Positions 28,003 through 37,129 of a stretch of DNA of 64,000 nucleotides are shown one piece after another. The DNA lies in assembly GCA_016794985.1 (NCBI GenBank), contig JAEUIQ010000075.1:62001-126000 (forward strand). Direction: 5' to 3'. Source of the DNA: Planctomycetaceae bacterium (GTDB taxonomy: Bacteria > Planctomycetota > Planctomycetia > Pirellulales > Pirellulaceae). Numbering within the stretch: the stretch's first letter is position 1; the number at the start of each line of letters is the position of its first letter. The notes under the pieces are model-generated. The model did no database searches. It was not told the origin of the DNA and saw only the letters and a list, made by a program, of their open reading frames with translations. The translations under genes and the position numbers were made by a program.

Positions 28003-31000
28003 TTACAGTGGAGCAACCAACAACCCGTTCGCACTGGATGAATCCGAGAGTTGGAAACGAGTCCATTTTCCATCGGCTGCTAAGCTGTTGAAAATGTGGA
28101 CCAAATCGACATTGGTAGCGCCAAACGCGAGGGTTTCGATTTGGGACGCTGCCAAGTCCATTCTACGCAGGCGAATCGTTGACTCAGCCGCGTTGTTATC
28201 CAAGGTCAATTCGATCGACAGATTTTGATCGTCGCGGTGGAACGCGAAATCGCGTTGGAAAATGACCGGACGCTTCATGATTTCGAAGAAGGGATCTGTG
28301 TCGTAGACTTCCAATCGGTCGTGTCCGCCACCGGCGTTTTCGAACAACGTTGCCGCGCGGTGCCCGAACGCAACCACTCCTTGGTGCCCGAAACCCACAA
28401 TGTAGCGGTCGTTTCCGAGGCCACCGTCCAATTCGTCGTCCCCACCACCACCGATCAGTACGTCGTTGCCCAATCCACCGAACAACACGTTATTGTAATT
28501 ATTGCCAAGCAACACATCGTCGCCATTCGACCCCAGGGCACGCTCGATGCGAGCATTGATCGCGACCGTCAAACGGCCAAAGCGATAGTAGTCGCGGTTG
28601 TTGCTCGGAATGCTTGGATCCAAGATGAAGCTGCTGCCGCCTTCGCGCAAGTCGATGACTGCCTTGAATCCATCGCCGGATACTAAGTTCGCAGTTTCAA
28701 AACTAATTGTGTCGTTTCCGCCTGCGTCCCAAATCAAGCGAACGCGAGGTTGGGTGTCATCGAACACGTACAAGTTGTCACCCGTGGCATGAAAAACGTT
28801 CGCGCCATAGCGAGACTGAAGTTCAAGCACGTCATACAGCATCGGCGTGATCGGATTTGGGTTGTAATCCGCTTCTCGCGACAGCACCGAGTTGTAAGTG
28901 TGGCTGATTCCTAGCCAGTCGGGACTCAAGTACGGAGTTTCGTGTAAGACCACAGAACCAGCATTCGTGTAGGCCAACCCCAACGCTCGCCCGATTTCAC
29001 GAATATAGGTTGTGTAACCATACTCGCCTTGATCCGGGTCGGTCAAAGAAAGTGTCCCGGCGCCGGAACCGAAGGCTGTATTGAACCACATATCGCCGTG
29101 AATGGTGTGATCAAAATCAACATCCGGGTCATGGACGACGCCTGCATTCAATACCGTGTACGCATACTGTGATGTTGGATAGTCCGTCATGTCCATCCAA
29201 CCAATACCGAGGTCAAAGTCCAAAAACTCTGGGACTTCGACAAACACCATGTTGATCATGCTTTCATACACGTTCATGATTTGGCGAATGGCAGCGCGGG
29301 TCTTTGCGTTCGGAGACATAAATCCGTGGCCATGAACACGTTCCACTGAATCGCCGGCGTAGTAGAACGGCAAGTCGCTGACGAAAGCGTACTCCAACCG
29401 ATTCATTAGGAATCCATCTTGATCCACCCAGAATTCGTCAAGTCCGGTTTCAGTGTCCAATGCGTCGTAAATTCTTGGTGCATCCAAGACATTGACGCTT
29501 GACCATTGACTCCAAACATTGTTGATCTGAACCCGAACCCGAACATCCGCGATGTTCAGCAGTGGCGAGCCATTATCCGAATTCCGACCTGCGACCCGCA
29601 CTTGGCTGAACTGAGCCCTGGTAAAGGTGTAAACCTTGTTGGGGTCCAACGAATTTCCATCGTAGAACAAATATTCGCCCATTACTTGGAAGTTATCGCC
29701 TTGATTGAAATCAAATAGATGGTTAATGGCCAAGTCGGTTGAAAATGCCGGTTCCATTGCAGCGGGGCGCGAACCCTTGCTCAATTTCGGATCATACAAA
29801 TTCCGCCAAAAAATCGTTGCATCCGCAATATCGCTCCAAGTGTGACCATCGGATACTTGTATAGAATACGAATCCTGCGTTAAATAAACGCCACCACTGA
29901 ATGTCCAATTGTCTAGGTCTGCTGCAGCAATTTCGTGCCATACCTTTGGTTGCATGGCGATCCCGTTCCGCATCAATGATCCGGTGTTTATGTCATCATT
30001 GCGATCAATGATCCGGATTCGAGCGAGTGGATCACCATCGACATCATCGTAGTTAAACAAGTAGCTCAGGCGAATTTGATCGTTGTGATTGACAGCGCGA
30101 TCCCAAACGGAAACCGTTGGGGTCGATGAGAAACTATTAACAACCGCTGTTACCGTTGAACTCCACTTGTAGCCATTCGAGACTTCGATTTGCAGCGAAT
30201 CTTGGAACGAATGGGCGCCCGCCATGAAAGACCAATTGGCAAACTCTGCAGCCGAAACCTGCAACCAAGTATTGGGACTTTGGGGTGCACCGGCATTCAT
30301 GAAATTGCCAGAATTCAAATTCACGTTCGTATCGCGAATTCTGACCCAACGAATCGGCAAGTTGTCCGGATCCGAATAACTAAACAAATCCACCAAATTG
30401 ACGGAAGCACCCGGAAGCAAGGTGTAATTGAATGGCGTTGCACTAGGCGTCCGGGTATCCGACGTCACGCGGCCGGTGGCTAAATTTCCCCAAACAAAGC
30501 TATCGTTGCCCCAGAACGAAATCTCGTCGAATCCAAGGAAATCGCCGGATACAAATTGCCATCGGCTGACCTCCGACGCCAAAATCGTGTATTGAACACC
30601 AGCCGCTTGAGCGACCCCATCCCGTGTAAAGTAGCCACTGTTTCCAGCCGAATTCTCATCGCGAACCCGCAAACTGTGCATCGGATCGCCATCGGCATCA
30701 AAGTAACTGAACAAATTCGACAGATTCAGTGCCGTCACTGGCAACACCGTCCGATTGATCGGGGTAATCGTGGGAGCAGTGGTCGTCGTCGTGACGTCCA
30801 GATTCTTGATGTCGCTCCAAACATAGCCGTCGTAGGCCGAAAATCGAAGCTGATCCGAACCGATCAGGCTGTGGGCCGTGAAAGTCCAACTGGCCAAATC
30901 ACCCGCGAGAATATCGTGCCACACGATCGAGTTCTGCTGGACACCGTTCTTCGAGAAGAAACCACTTGGGGCATCCGCATTGCCTTCCGTGACACGCACC

Positions 31001-32865
31001 ATCTTCATCGAATGGCCATCGACGTCGCTGTAGGTGAACAGATTCGCCAACTGGAAGACCGTCCCCGGCTTCACCGTGATCGTGCCGTCAGTCGTGACAA
31101 CGGGCTTGTTCGAGAAGCCGGTAACCCAAGACTCGCCAACGTTGCTCCAAGCGTACCCGTCCCACGCTTCAATCTGAATACGATCTCTCCGATTGTGTTC
31201 ATTGGAACGGAACGTCCAATTGTTGATTGAGTTGCCAGCGAATTCATACCAAACGCCGGCATCTTGTTTGACACCGTTCAAGTACAAAGAACCGGAACCA
31301 ACAAAAGTATTCGTGTCCTTGATTCGAACCGACAACATCGGCTGGTTTTCTTTATCTGTGTAGCTAAACAAACTGCTGACTGCGATGGTCGTTTCGGGAA
31401 GGATCGTGCGATCGATGCCTGTCACAACGGGGGTCGAAGAAACGGCACGGAAATCCAAAACTTGATTCGATGTAAACGAGAAACCGTCGGAGGCCATCAA
31501 ACCAACTTGGGTATTGACCTTAACGGCACCCGCTTGATATTCCCACATGCCTAATTCAGTTCGGCTGATCGTGTGCCATACATTGTTGGCCATTTCAACG
31601 CCGGCTCGGAAGAATCGGCCGTGCCACGCCTCAGTGCCGTACGATCGCACGCGGAGGAACTGTAGCAAGTCGCCGTCTTGATCACTGAAATCGAACAAGG
31701 CCGTCAAAGCTCGGAATGCTCGTTCGTTCGTTGAATGAGAAATAGCTCGCAGGGTGGGCGCGAACCGATTGTTGACGGTTAGCTGATTGGCGATTAACTG
31801 AGAACTCCACAAGCTTCCGTCATAGGCTTGGAAACGCAACGTGTCGAACCAAGATTGTTTCGCTCCTACAAAGGTCACGCGGAACATGTCTTTGGCGTCA
31901 ATTTCATGCCACACGCCCGACGCCAGCCGGGTATCATCCATCATCCAATAGCCGGACGGATCTGCCGAGGACCAATCCAAAATCCGCACCTTCTTCAGCG
32001 TGTTGCCGTCGGCATCCGTGTAACCAAAGAATCTCGACAATTCCACTCGGCTTTCCAACCGCACCAATGGATTGGCAAACGTCAGAACCGGAGGCGCATT
32101 GTTCGCGAGGTTGGTAACGGCGATCTGACCCCAGTTACCCCAAAAACGGCCATCATAGGCCGAAACCATGATCTGCTCGTTAGAAGCTTGCGTTCCCGTG
32201 TAATACTCTAACTGGCCTAGCTGACCTGCTGTAATTTCAAACTCGACGTTCTCCGCTTGCTTGACGCCGTTCAAGACCAAATAGCCACCACCAACCGACG
32301 AGTCGCGGAAACGGTACCTGCGAGCCGTCGAATTGTCAGCATCCTGAACTTGAAAATGATCCCACACCATCACGTGTTCGTAGATCGGACGATTGATTGG
32401 CGTGGTCCCCACAATGTTTGGTTGATTGGCATTGGACCCAATCGTCTGCACCGCAAATGCTGAGATATCACTCCATCGAACCCCATCGAAAACTTGGATC
32501 TGGAAGTTGTCGGTCGCCGCTCCCGCCCCACCGACCATCCGCAATTCGTTAATGAACTGATTGAACGTGACGGAGTGCCACACATTAGTGGCCAGATTCG
32601 TGACCGCATTCCCCAACCGGAATCCCGTCCCGCCATTGGAGTTGTCGCGAATTCGTACATGGTAAAACTGCCCGTCGTGATCCTGGTCCGAAAAGCTGAC
32701 AAAATCCCGCAGCATCACGGCTTCGCCGAACATCAAAGAAAAGTTTCGAACATTGACACGAGGCTTGTAAAAGTTATTCATGTGAAAAACTCGATGGGGC
32801 GAAAGGAGCAGCAAAACTCCCGCGAGCGCGGGCCAACGGACCCGACTACTGTAATTCGGCTCCAC
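28003..32865 (-). CDS. Giant secreted modular protein with an inactivated matrixin-like domain and RTX repeats
   Basis: An intact 1620-residue frame. A short hydrophobic N-terminus (WPALAGVLLLLSP) is followed by about ten tandem modules of roughly 105-110 residues (DNA about 29480-32750), then a domain aligning with the metzincin part of the protein at 10666-14001, then RTX nonapeptides (GGLGNDVLIGGGGDDELDGG) and a C-terminal beta domain. At the position of HEIGHAVGFGH it has REIGRALGLAY (1289-1299): all three zinc ligands are replaced while the Glu and glycines stay, and the Met-turn EMSYN is SVLSR. It should be non-catalytic, perhaps an adhesin or structural surface protein. The start is GTG at 32865; ATG 32781 is an alternative that would remove the signal. 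Confidence 0.87.
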   Translation of the reverse strand: MEPNYSSRVRWPALAGVLLLLSPHRVFHMNNFYKPRVNVRNFSLMFGEAVMLRDFVSFSDQDHDGQFYHVRIRDNSNGGTGFRLGNAVTNLATNVWHSVTFNQFINELRMVGGAGAATDNFQIQVFDGVRWSDISAFAVQTIGSNANQPNIVGTTPINRPIYEHVMVWDHFQVQDADNSTARRYRFRDSSVGGGYLVLNGVKQAENVEFEITAGQLGQLEYYTGTQASNEQIMVSAYDGRFWGNWGQIAVTNLANNAPPVLTFANPLVRLESRVELSRFFGYTDADGNTLKKVRILDWSSADPSGYWMMDDTRLASGVWHEIDAKDMFRVTFVGAKQSWFDTLRFQAYDGSLWSSQLIANQLTVNNRFAPTLRAISHSTNERAFRALTALFDFSDQDGDLLQFLRVRSYGTEAWHGRFFRAGVEMANNVWHTISRTELGMWEYQAGAVKVNTQVGLMASDGFSFTSNQVLDFRAVSSTPVVTGIDRTILPETTIAVSSLFSYTDKENQPMLSVRIKDTNTFVGSGSLYLNGVKQDAGVWYEFAGNSINNWTFRSNEHNRRDRIQIEAWDGYAWSNVGESWVTGFSNKPVVTTDGTITVKPGTVFQLANLFTYSDVDGHSMKMVRVTEGNADAPSGFFSKNGVQQNSIVWHDILAGDLASWTFTAHSLIGSDQLRFSAYDGYVWSDIKNLDVTTTTTAPTITPINRTVLPVTALNLSNLFSYFDADGDPMHSLRVRDENSAGNSGYFTRDGVAQAAGVQYTILASEVSRWQFVSGDFLGFDEISFWGNDSFVWGNLATGRVTSDTRTPSATPFNYTLLPGASVNLVDLFSYSDPDNLPIRWVRIRDTNVNLNSGNFMNAGAPQSPNTWLQVSAAEFANWSFMAGAHSFQDSLQIEVSNGYKWSSTVTAVVNSFSSTPTVSVWDRAVNHNDQIRLSYLFNYDDVDGDPLARIRIIDRNDDINTGSLMRNGIAMQPKVWHEIAAADLDNWTFSGGVYLTQDSYSIQVSDGHTWSDIADATIFWRNLYDPKLSKGSRPAAMEPAFSTDLAINHLFDFNQGDNFQVMGEYLFYDGNSLDPNKVYTFTRAQFSQVRVAGRNSDNGSPLLNIADVRVRVQINNVWSQWSSVNVLDAPRIYDALDTETGLDEFWVDQDGFLMNRLEYAFVSDLPFYYAGDSVERVHGHGFMSPNAKTRAAIRQIMNVYESMINMVFVEVPEFLDFDLGIGWMDMTDYPTSQYAYTVLNAGVVHDPDVDFDHTIHGDMWFNTAFGSGAGTLSLTDPDQGEYGYTTYIREIGRALGLAYTNAGSVVLHETPYLSPDWLGISHTYNSVLSREADYNPNPITPMLYDVLELQSRYGANVFHATGDNLYVFDDTQPRVRLIWDAGGNDTISFETANLVSGDGFKAVIDLREGGSSFILDPSIPSNNRDYYRFGRLTVAINARIERALGSNGDDVLLGNNYNNVLFGGLGNDVLIGGGGDDELDGGLGNDRYIVGFGHQGVVAFGHRAATLFENAGGGHDRLEVYDTDPFFEIMKRPVIFQRDFAFHRDDQNLSIELTLDNNAAESTIRLRRMDLAASQIETLAFGATNVDLVHIFNSLAADGKWTRFQLSDSSSANGLLVAPL

Positions 32866-33045
32866 AACCGCTACAACCTATCCTATTGACAGATTTGTAA
32901 CAATTGACACATTTTGCCTGAACCAAGGACCTGCTCAAAACGAATTCTCTCCGACCATTCCCCATTTGATTTTCAATTAGAATTGGGGCTCCATGCCTCT
33001 TGCTTTCGCCAGCAATCGACCTGTCAAATCGTCGGGAGCGTTTTC

Positions 33046-33789
33046 ATGTGCGGTCGCTACAACTTACACACTTCGCCCAACGAATGGGTCACCGCTCTAC
33101 TCCCCGGACTCGATTTTGCGAAGCTTCCCGAGTTTCGCCCGCGATTCAACATTGCGCCAACCCAAAACGTCCCAGTCGTCCGCCAACTTGGCGGTCCATT
33201 GACCGATGACGGTTTGTTCGCGAACGCAGCCATCCAAATTCCCGAAAGCCAGGCCGTTCGAGAATTGAGCTTTCTTCGTTGGGGATTAATTCCTGGATGG
33301 GCAAAGGAACTTGGAATCGGCGCGTCCATGATTAACGCGCGGAGTGAAACCGCCCATGAAAAGACCTCGTTCCGCAAGCCTTTGTCGGTGCGGAGGTGTC
33401 TCGTGCCGGTCGACGGTTACTACGAATGGAAACGCGTCGGAAAGATGAAACAGCCGTTTCACATTTCGGCTGCGAACAGGACAACGCTGTTTTTTGCCGG
33501 AATCTGGGACGCAAATCGAAGTTTGGGGAGCAACGGCCAATCGTTGCTCACGTTTTCGATTCTTACGATGGCGGCACGGTCTGACCTCGCAGAAATCCAT
33601 GATCGCATGCCCGTGTTTGTTCCGCACGAATTTTGTGACGTGTGGTTATCCGCCGAACCAGATGGGCGTCAACTTTTAGATCATCTCTTGGCAGTGTCCG
33701 ATCAATGGCAATTCTCGACCCAACCAATCTCGGACTACGTCAATAATGCTCGCCATGAAGGCCCCGAGTGTCTGAGACCTGCTCCTTGA
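33046..33789 (+). CDS. SOS response-associated peptidase (SRAP, YedK/HMCES-type)
   Basis: 247 residues. Cys2 directly after the initiator Met (MCGRYN) is the catalytic nucleophile that forms a thiazolidine cross-link with abasic sites in single-stranded DNA, protecting them. The NARSE motif (Asn97, Glu101) and the IHDRMP His (about 185) complete the active site. Because Met1 must be removed to expose Cys2, the start at 33046 is fixed, even though the open frame runs upstream. It is a single gene upstream of the rhodanese-like gene. No SOS box was recognised. Confidence 0.95.
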   Translation: MCGRYNLHTSPNEWVTALLPGLDFAKLPEFRPRFNIAPTQNVPVVRQLGGPLTDDGLFANAAIQIPESQAVRELSFLRWGLIPGWAKELGIGASMINARSETAHEKTSFRKPLSVRRCLVPVDGYYEWKRVGKMKQPFHISAANRTTLFFAGIWDANRSLGSNGQSLLTFSILTMAARSDLAEIHDRMPVFVPHEFCDVWLSAEPDGRQLLDHLLAVSDQWQFSTQPISDYVNNARHEGPECLRPAP

Positions 33790-34056
33790 TTGGTCGCCAC
33801 TCCAAAAGTGTTGCTTTCGCAGTCCAGTAGAAGTTCCTCTCGAATCGGGTTGCGCGGTCCGCCATAGGGAGCTGGGAATAAAGGTGGTGAACTCGTCACG
33901 TCCCCCACTCAGAACCTGGAAATGAATTTTTTTGGCCGACGACTAACGGGCAATCGGAACTATTGATCGATTTGGCGTGTCGATTTCCCGCAGGCTCCGT
34001 CTGGGTAGGTCAGTTTTTCGCGCTAGCGAGTTTTCGTCACATCGAAGGAATTCACT

Positions 34057-34653
34057 ATGAAGTTGGTTTCGTGCTTGTTGTTGGTTACCGTATCGATTGT
34101 CAATCTTGCCAGTGCCCAAGACACGGAATACAAGAAAGCAAAAGTCAGTTTTCGTGACTTTCAAGAATTGGTTGTGGAAGTCGAAAAACATCGCGAAGCG
34201 AGGTTGATTGACTTGGACACGTTTTTAAAGATGAGCCGAGAGCCAAATGTCATCGTTCTCGATACCCGCTCGGATTTTAGGTACGAGCGAATTCACATCA
34301 AAGGCGCGAAACACCTTGCGTTCACCGATTTCACGCAGGGCAATCTGGAGAATGTAATTCCATCGCCCGAAACAAAGATTTTGATCTATTGCAACAACAA
34401 CTTTGAAGGCGATGAAGTGGATTTTGCCAGCAAAGCCTTTGATCCGAAGCGGGCCGCGAGTACCGCGAAAATGTCGCAGATTGCTCAACAAGAAAAACCT
34501 AGAACGCTGGCCCTCAACATCCCTTCGTACATCAACTTGTTCGGTTACGGATACCGCGAGGTCTACGAGCTAGACGAATTGGTCAACGTGGATGATCCGC
34601 GTATCGAATTTGAAGGCACCATCGTAAAGAAGTCGGCCTCCAAAGCTCGATAG
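34057..34653 (+). CDS. Secreted rhodanese-like domain protein
   Basis: 198 residues with a clear signal peptide (cleavage near LASAQ, residues 16-21). Residues 50-175 form a rhodanese-like domain: VIVLDTRSDFRYERIHIKGA is the typical N-terminal part, and ILIYCNNNFEGDE carries the candidate active-site Cys112. The loop after the Cys (CNNNFEGDE) lacks the Gly/Arg of the classic CxxGxR-type loop, so sulphurtransferase activity is uncertain. The ATG at 34057 follows GAAGGAATTCACT. Exported single-domain rhodaneses are known in many bacteria; substrates are unknown. Confidence 0.85.
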   Translation: MKLVSCLLLVTVSIVNLASAQDTEYKKAKVSFRDFQELVVEVEKHREARLIDLDTFLKMSREPNVIVLDTRSDFRYERIHIKGAKHLAFTDFTQGNLENVIPSPETKILIYCNNNFEGDEVDFASKAFDPKRAASTAKMSQIAQQEKPRTLALNIPSYINLFGYGYREVYELDELVNVDDPRIEFEGTIVKKSASKAR

Positions 34654-34735
34654 TGCACTTCGGCACCAGTTTGCCGTCGCAATCGAAAATCCTTGTGTTC
34701 TCGGTCGGTGCTCACACTTGGTGCAATCCGAAGTT

Positions 34736-34770
34736 AAAAACCAAGGGGAATCGGCCCTGACTCCCCTTGG
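34736..34770 (-). terminator. Rho-independent terminator of the sugar-isomerase-like gene
   Basis: CCAAGGGGA (34741-34749) pairs with TCCCCTTGG (34762-34770) around a 12-base loop. Read on the minus strand, the 9-bp stem is followed by TTTTT (complement of 34736-34740). It lies 20 bases after the stop of the gene at 34791-35687. Confidence 0.85.
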
Positions 34771-34790
34771 GTTAACACGTTTTTAGGTGC

Positions 34791-35687
34791 CTACTTCAGC
34801 TCGGTGGTCAGCCGATGAAAGTTTTGGACACACTGACCAACTTCAGGTAGCGAGTTCAGCCAATTATGTTCGTATTCGACTGAAATCGGCCCCTTGAATT
34901 CTTGGCGTTTCATTTCCGCGATGATTCCGGGAACATTTCCAACTCCTTCGCCCCACGGGACGTCATGTGCTTCGCTTCCGGACTTGTTCAAATCCTTGAA
35001 ATGCATGCTAACGATTTTGCCGTCCAACTTCTTTAGGCATTCCACCGGATTCAAATCGCTCCGCAACCAATGGCCGGTATCCGCGCAAGCGCCTAACCAC
35101 TCGCTTCGACCCTCCAAGGCTTCCACAATGGTATCCGGATTCCAATAGATCGACGGTTTAGGGTGATTGTGCAAGCCGACTTTGATTTTGTACTCCTTAC
35201 ACAGCTTCTCGATCGTATCAAACGCGGCACGATCTACTTCGGTGTTGATTACTTGGACACCCATCGTCTTGCACCATTCGAAGATCTTTCGGCTTTCCGC
35301 TTCATCCGCACTCAGGCCAACAACGCCAAAAGCTGTTACCTTGATTCCGGTTTCCGCCAATTTGCGTTTTACAAGTTCGATTTGTGCGGCGGTCATTCCT
35401 GCTCCCATCGTGCCTTCGATTTCCGGTGAAATCCGTTGCCCTGGAAAAGCTTCAACGTATTTAAGACCCACGCGGTGGGCCATGTCCAACGCTTCGAAAA
35501 AAGTGAAGCGATTGAACGTGTACGTTTGAGTTCCCAACAACCATCCCAAAGCTTCGGCGGCGGAATCATCCGGTAGTGCTAAATGAGTATGCTCGTCTTG
35601 AGCCTGAGCGGGCATCGGTCCGGCTAGCCAAACTAGCCCAATCAAAATGAATGCCAAACTCCACGACGTTTTGCGGCAATGCTTCAT
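34791..35687 (-). CDS. Exported sugar phosphate isomerase/epimerase-like TIM barrel
   Basis: 298 residues with a signal peptide (residues about 10-30, cleavage near PAQAQDE). The xylose-isomerase-like (AP endonuclease 2) TIM-barrel fold shows metal-site segments: KVGLHNHP, GACADTGHW, SMHFKDL and the final ISVEYEHN Glu. Secreted members of this family are abundant in Planctomycetota; the sugar substrate is unknown. ATG at 35687 is preferred over TTG at 35693. It is a monocistronic gene with its own terminator. Confidence 0.92.
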   Translation of the reverse strand: MKHCRKTSWSLAFILIGLVWLAGPMPAQAQDEHTHLALPDDSAAEALGWLLGTQTYTFNRFTFFEALDMAHRVGLKYVEAFPGQRISPEIEGTMGAGMTAAQIELVKRKLAETGIKVTAFGVVGLSADEAESRKIFEWCKTMGVQVINTEVDRAAFDTIEKLCKEYKIKVGLHNHPKPSIYWNPDTIVEALEGRSEWLGACADTGHWLRSDLNPVECLKKLDGKIVSMHFKDLNKSGSEAHDVPWGEGVGNVPGIIAEMKRQEFKGPISVEYEHNWLNSLPEVGQCVQNFHRLTTELK

Positions 35688-35899
35688 CGACAACTCTCAA
35701 CTAAAAATAGGACAAACCGACTGTCGCTTTGTCGCGACCCATCGGATACTTTGACAACTTGACAATTCTACCACGACCCGCTTCACGATGAACACGCCGC
35801 GGGAGAGCGATAACCAGTTCGATGGTGCCTTGTTTCGACCATCTGAAGCTCCGAATGCACCGGAACGGTGAGGAGGCCAGCGGCCCGATTTTTCTTAGC

Positions 35900-37129
35900 T
35901 TAGGTTATCGCGTCCGGTCCAATAGTCAAAACCCTTTTTTCCTGCATCGGGAAACGGTGCAAAACGTCATGGACTTCGGCCAATGTCACACGGCGATAAA
36001 GATCGACGACTTCCTCGATCGTTAAGTAGCTCCCGTACGTCATCCACTGGCTGCCGATGTCGAACATGCGATTTTCGCTGATTTCGTTGGCCGAACTTAG
36101 ACCGGCAATCGCTTTGGCCTTGGCCAACTTCAATTCGTGTTCCGTTGGAAGGCACTCGATAAATTCGGACTCCAGTGCTTCAAACTCGGCCCAGACATCG
36201 GTCGCGTCTTCCGGGCGCATCGCCAGCATCGACATCAAGACCCCGGTCGTTTCGTACTCGTAGTGCCCCACCGTTGCAAGATCGGCTCGGCCGCTATCCA
36301 CCAATCGCCAAAACAATCGGCTACCCGTGTCGTCGCCGAAAATCATCGCCGCTAGCCGAGCCGCGTACCGCTGAGGATCCAGCATCGAAGGTCCGGGAGC
36401 TAACTGCAGAATGTACTGCTGACTCGCTTGCGGAACATGCAAGAATTCGCGTCCCAATAACCGTGGTTCCGGCGGGAAACTGCGAGGCGGCACGTATCCT
36501 GAAGGCCAATGTTTGGTCAATCGTTCGACATCAGATAAGAGTTGGTCAACGTTGACGCGTCCGGCGACCGATAAGATGATGTTGCCAGCCGAATATCGTT
36601 GCCGATGGTAAGAGGCCATTGCCGCTGGGGTCAACGCTGAAACCGAAGCCTCGGTGCCTAAGATTGGCTGGCCGAGGGGATGTGTGCCGAAATAAGAACG
36701 CATGAGTTGTTCGTGACCGCCATAGGGTGGCTGATCACGATACATCGCGATTTCTTCCAAGATGACCTGTTTCTCGGTAAAAAAGTCTTCTTCGCCAAGT
36801 GCCGGTTGCATCATGTCGCTAAGTAGTTCGACGATCTGCGACTGAAATTCCGGCAACACCGTGGCGTGGTAAATCGTCTGCTCTTCTCCGGTTCTCGCGT
36901 TGCAATTGGCGCCCAATTCGTCCAACTGTTGGTTGATCTCCAATGCGGAACGTTGTGGTGTTCCCTTGAAGCACATGTGTTCCAAAAAATGACTCACTCC
37001 CGACAGTTCAGCCGATTCGTCACACGCACCTGCTTTGACAAAGTAGCCAACCGCCGTCAAATGACATTGCGGGTTGTCGTCAACGACGATTTCGAGACCG
37101 TTGTTAAGTTTGTAATTAGCAAACGCCAT
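35900..37129 (-). CDS. M16 family zinc metallopeptidase, catalytic subunit
   Basis: 409 residues. The inverted zinc motif HFLEHM is present (about residues 47-52) with the downstream Glu in ILEEIAMYRDQ, as in mitochondrial-processing-peptidase beta and PqqF-like enzymes. There is no signal peptide. The start (37129) overlaps the end of the upstream M16 gene (37116) by 14 bases and has GGAG seven bases before it, so the two are translationally coupled. Since the upstream protein lacks the zinc motif, this one is the active half of a probable heterodimer. Confidence 0.95.
   Translation of the reverse strand: MAFANYKLNNGLEIVVDDNPQCHLTAVGYFVKAGACDESAELSGVSHFLEHMCFKGTPQRSALEINQQLDELGANCNARTGEEQTIYHATVLPEFQSQIVELLSDMMQPALGEEDFFTEKQVILEEIAMYRDQPPYGGHEQLMRSYFGTHPLGQPILGTEASVSALTPAAMASYHRQRYSAGNIILSVAGRVNVDQLLSDVERLTKHWPSGYVPPRSFPPEPRLLGREFLHVPQASQQYILQLAPGPSMLDPQRYAARLAAMIFGDDTGSRLFWRLVDSGRADLATVGHYEYETTGVLMSMLAMRPEDATDVWAEFEALESEFIECLPTEHELKLAKAKAIAGLSSANEISENRMFDIGSQWMTYGSYLTIEEVVDLYRRVTLAEVHDVLHRFPMQEKRVLTIGPDAIT

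Noticed and set aside
28003-29300. Pseudogene call for the giant protein
   Set aside because: The 1620-codon frame is intact, module structure is preserved, and loss of only the catalytic residues fits a functional pseudo-enzyme better than decay.
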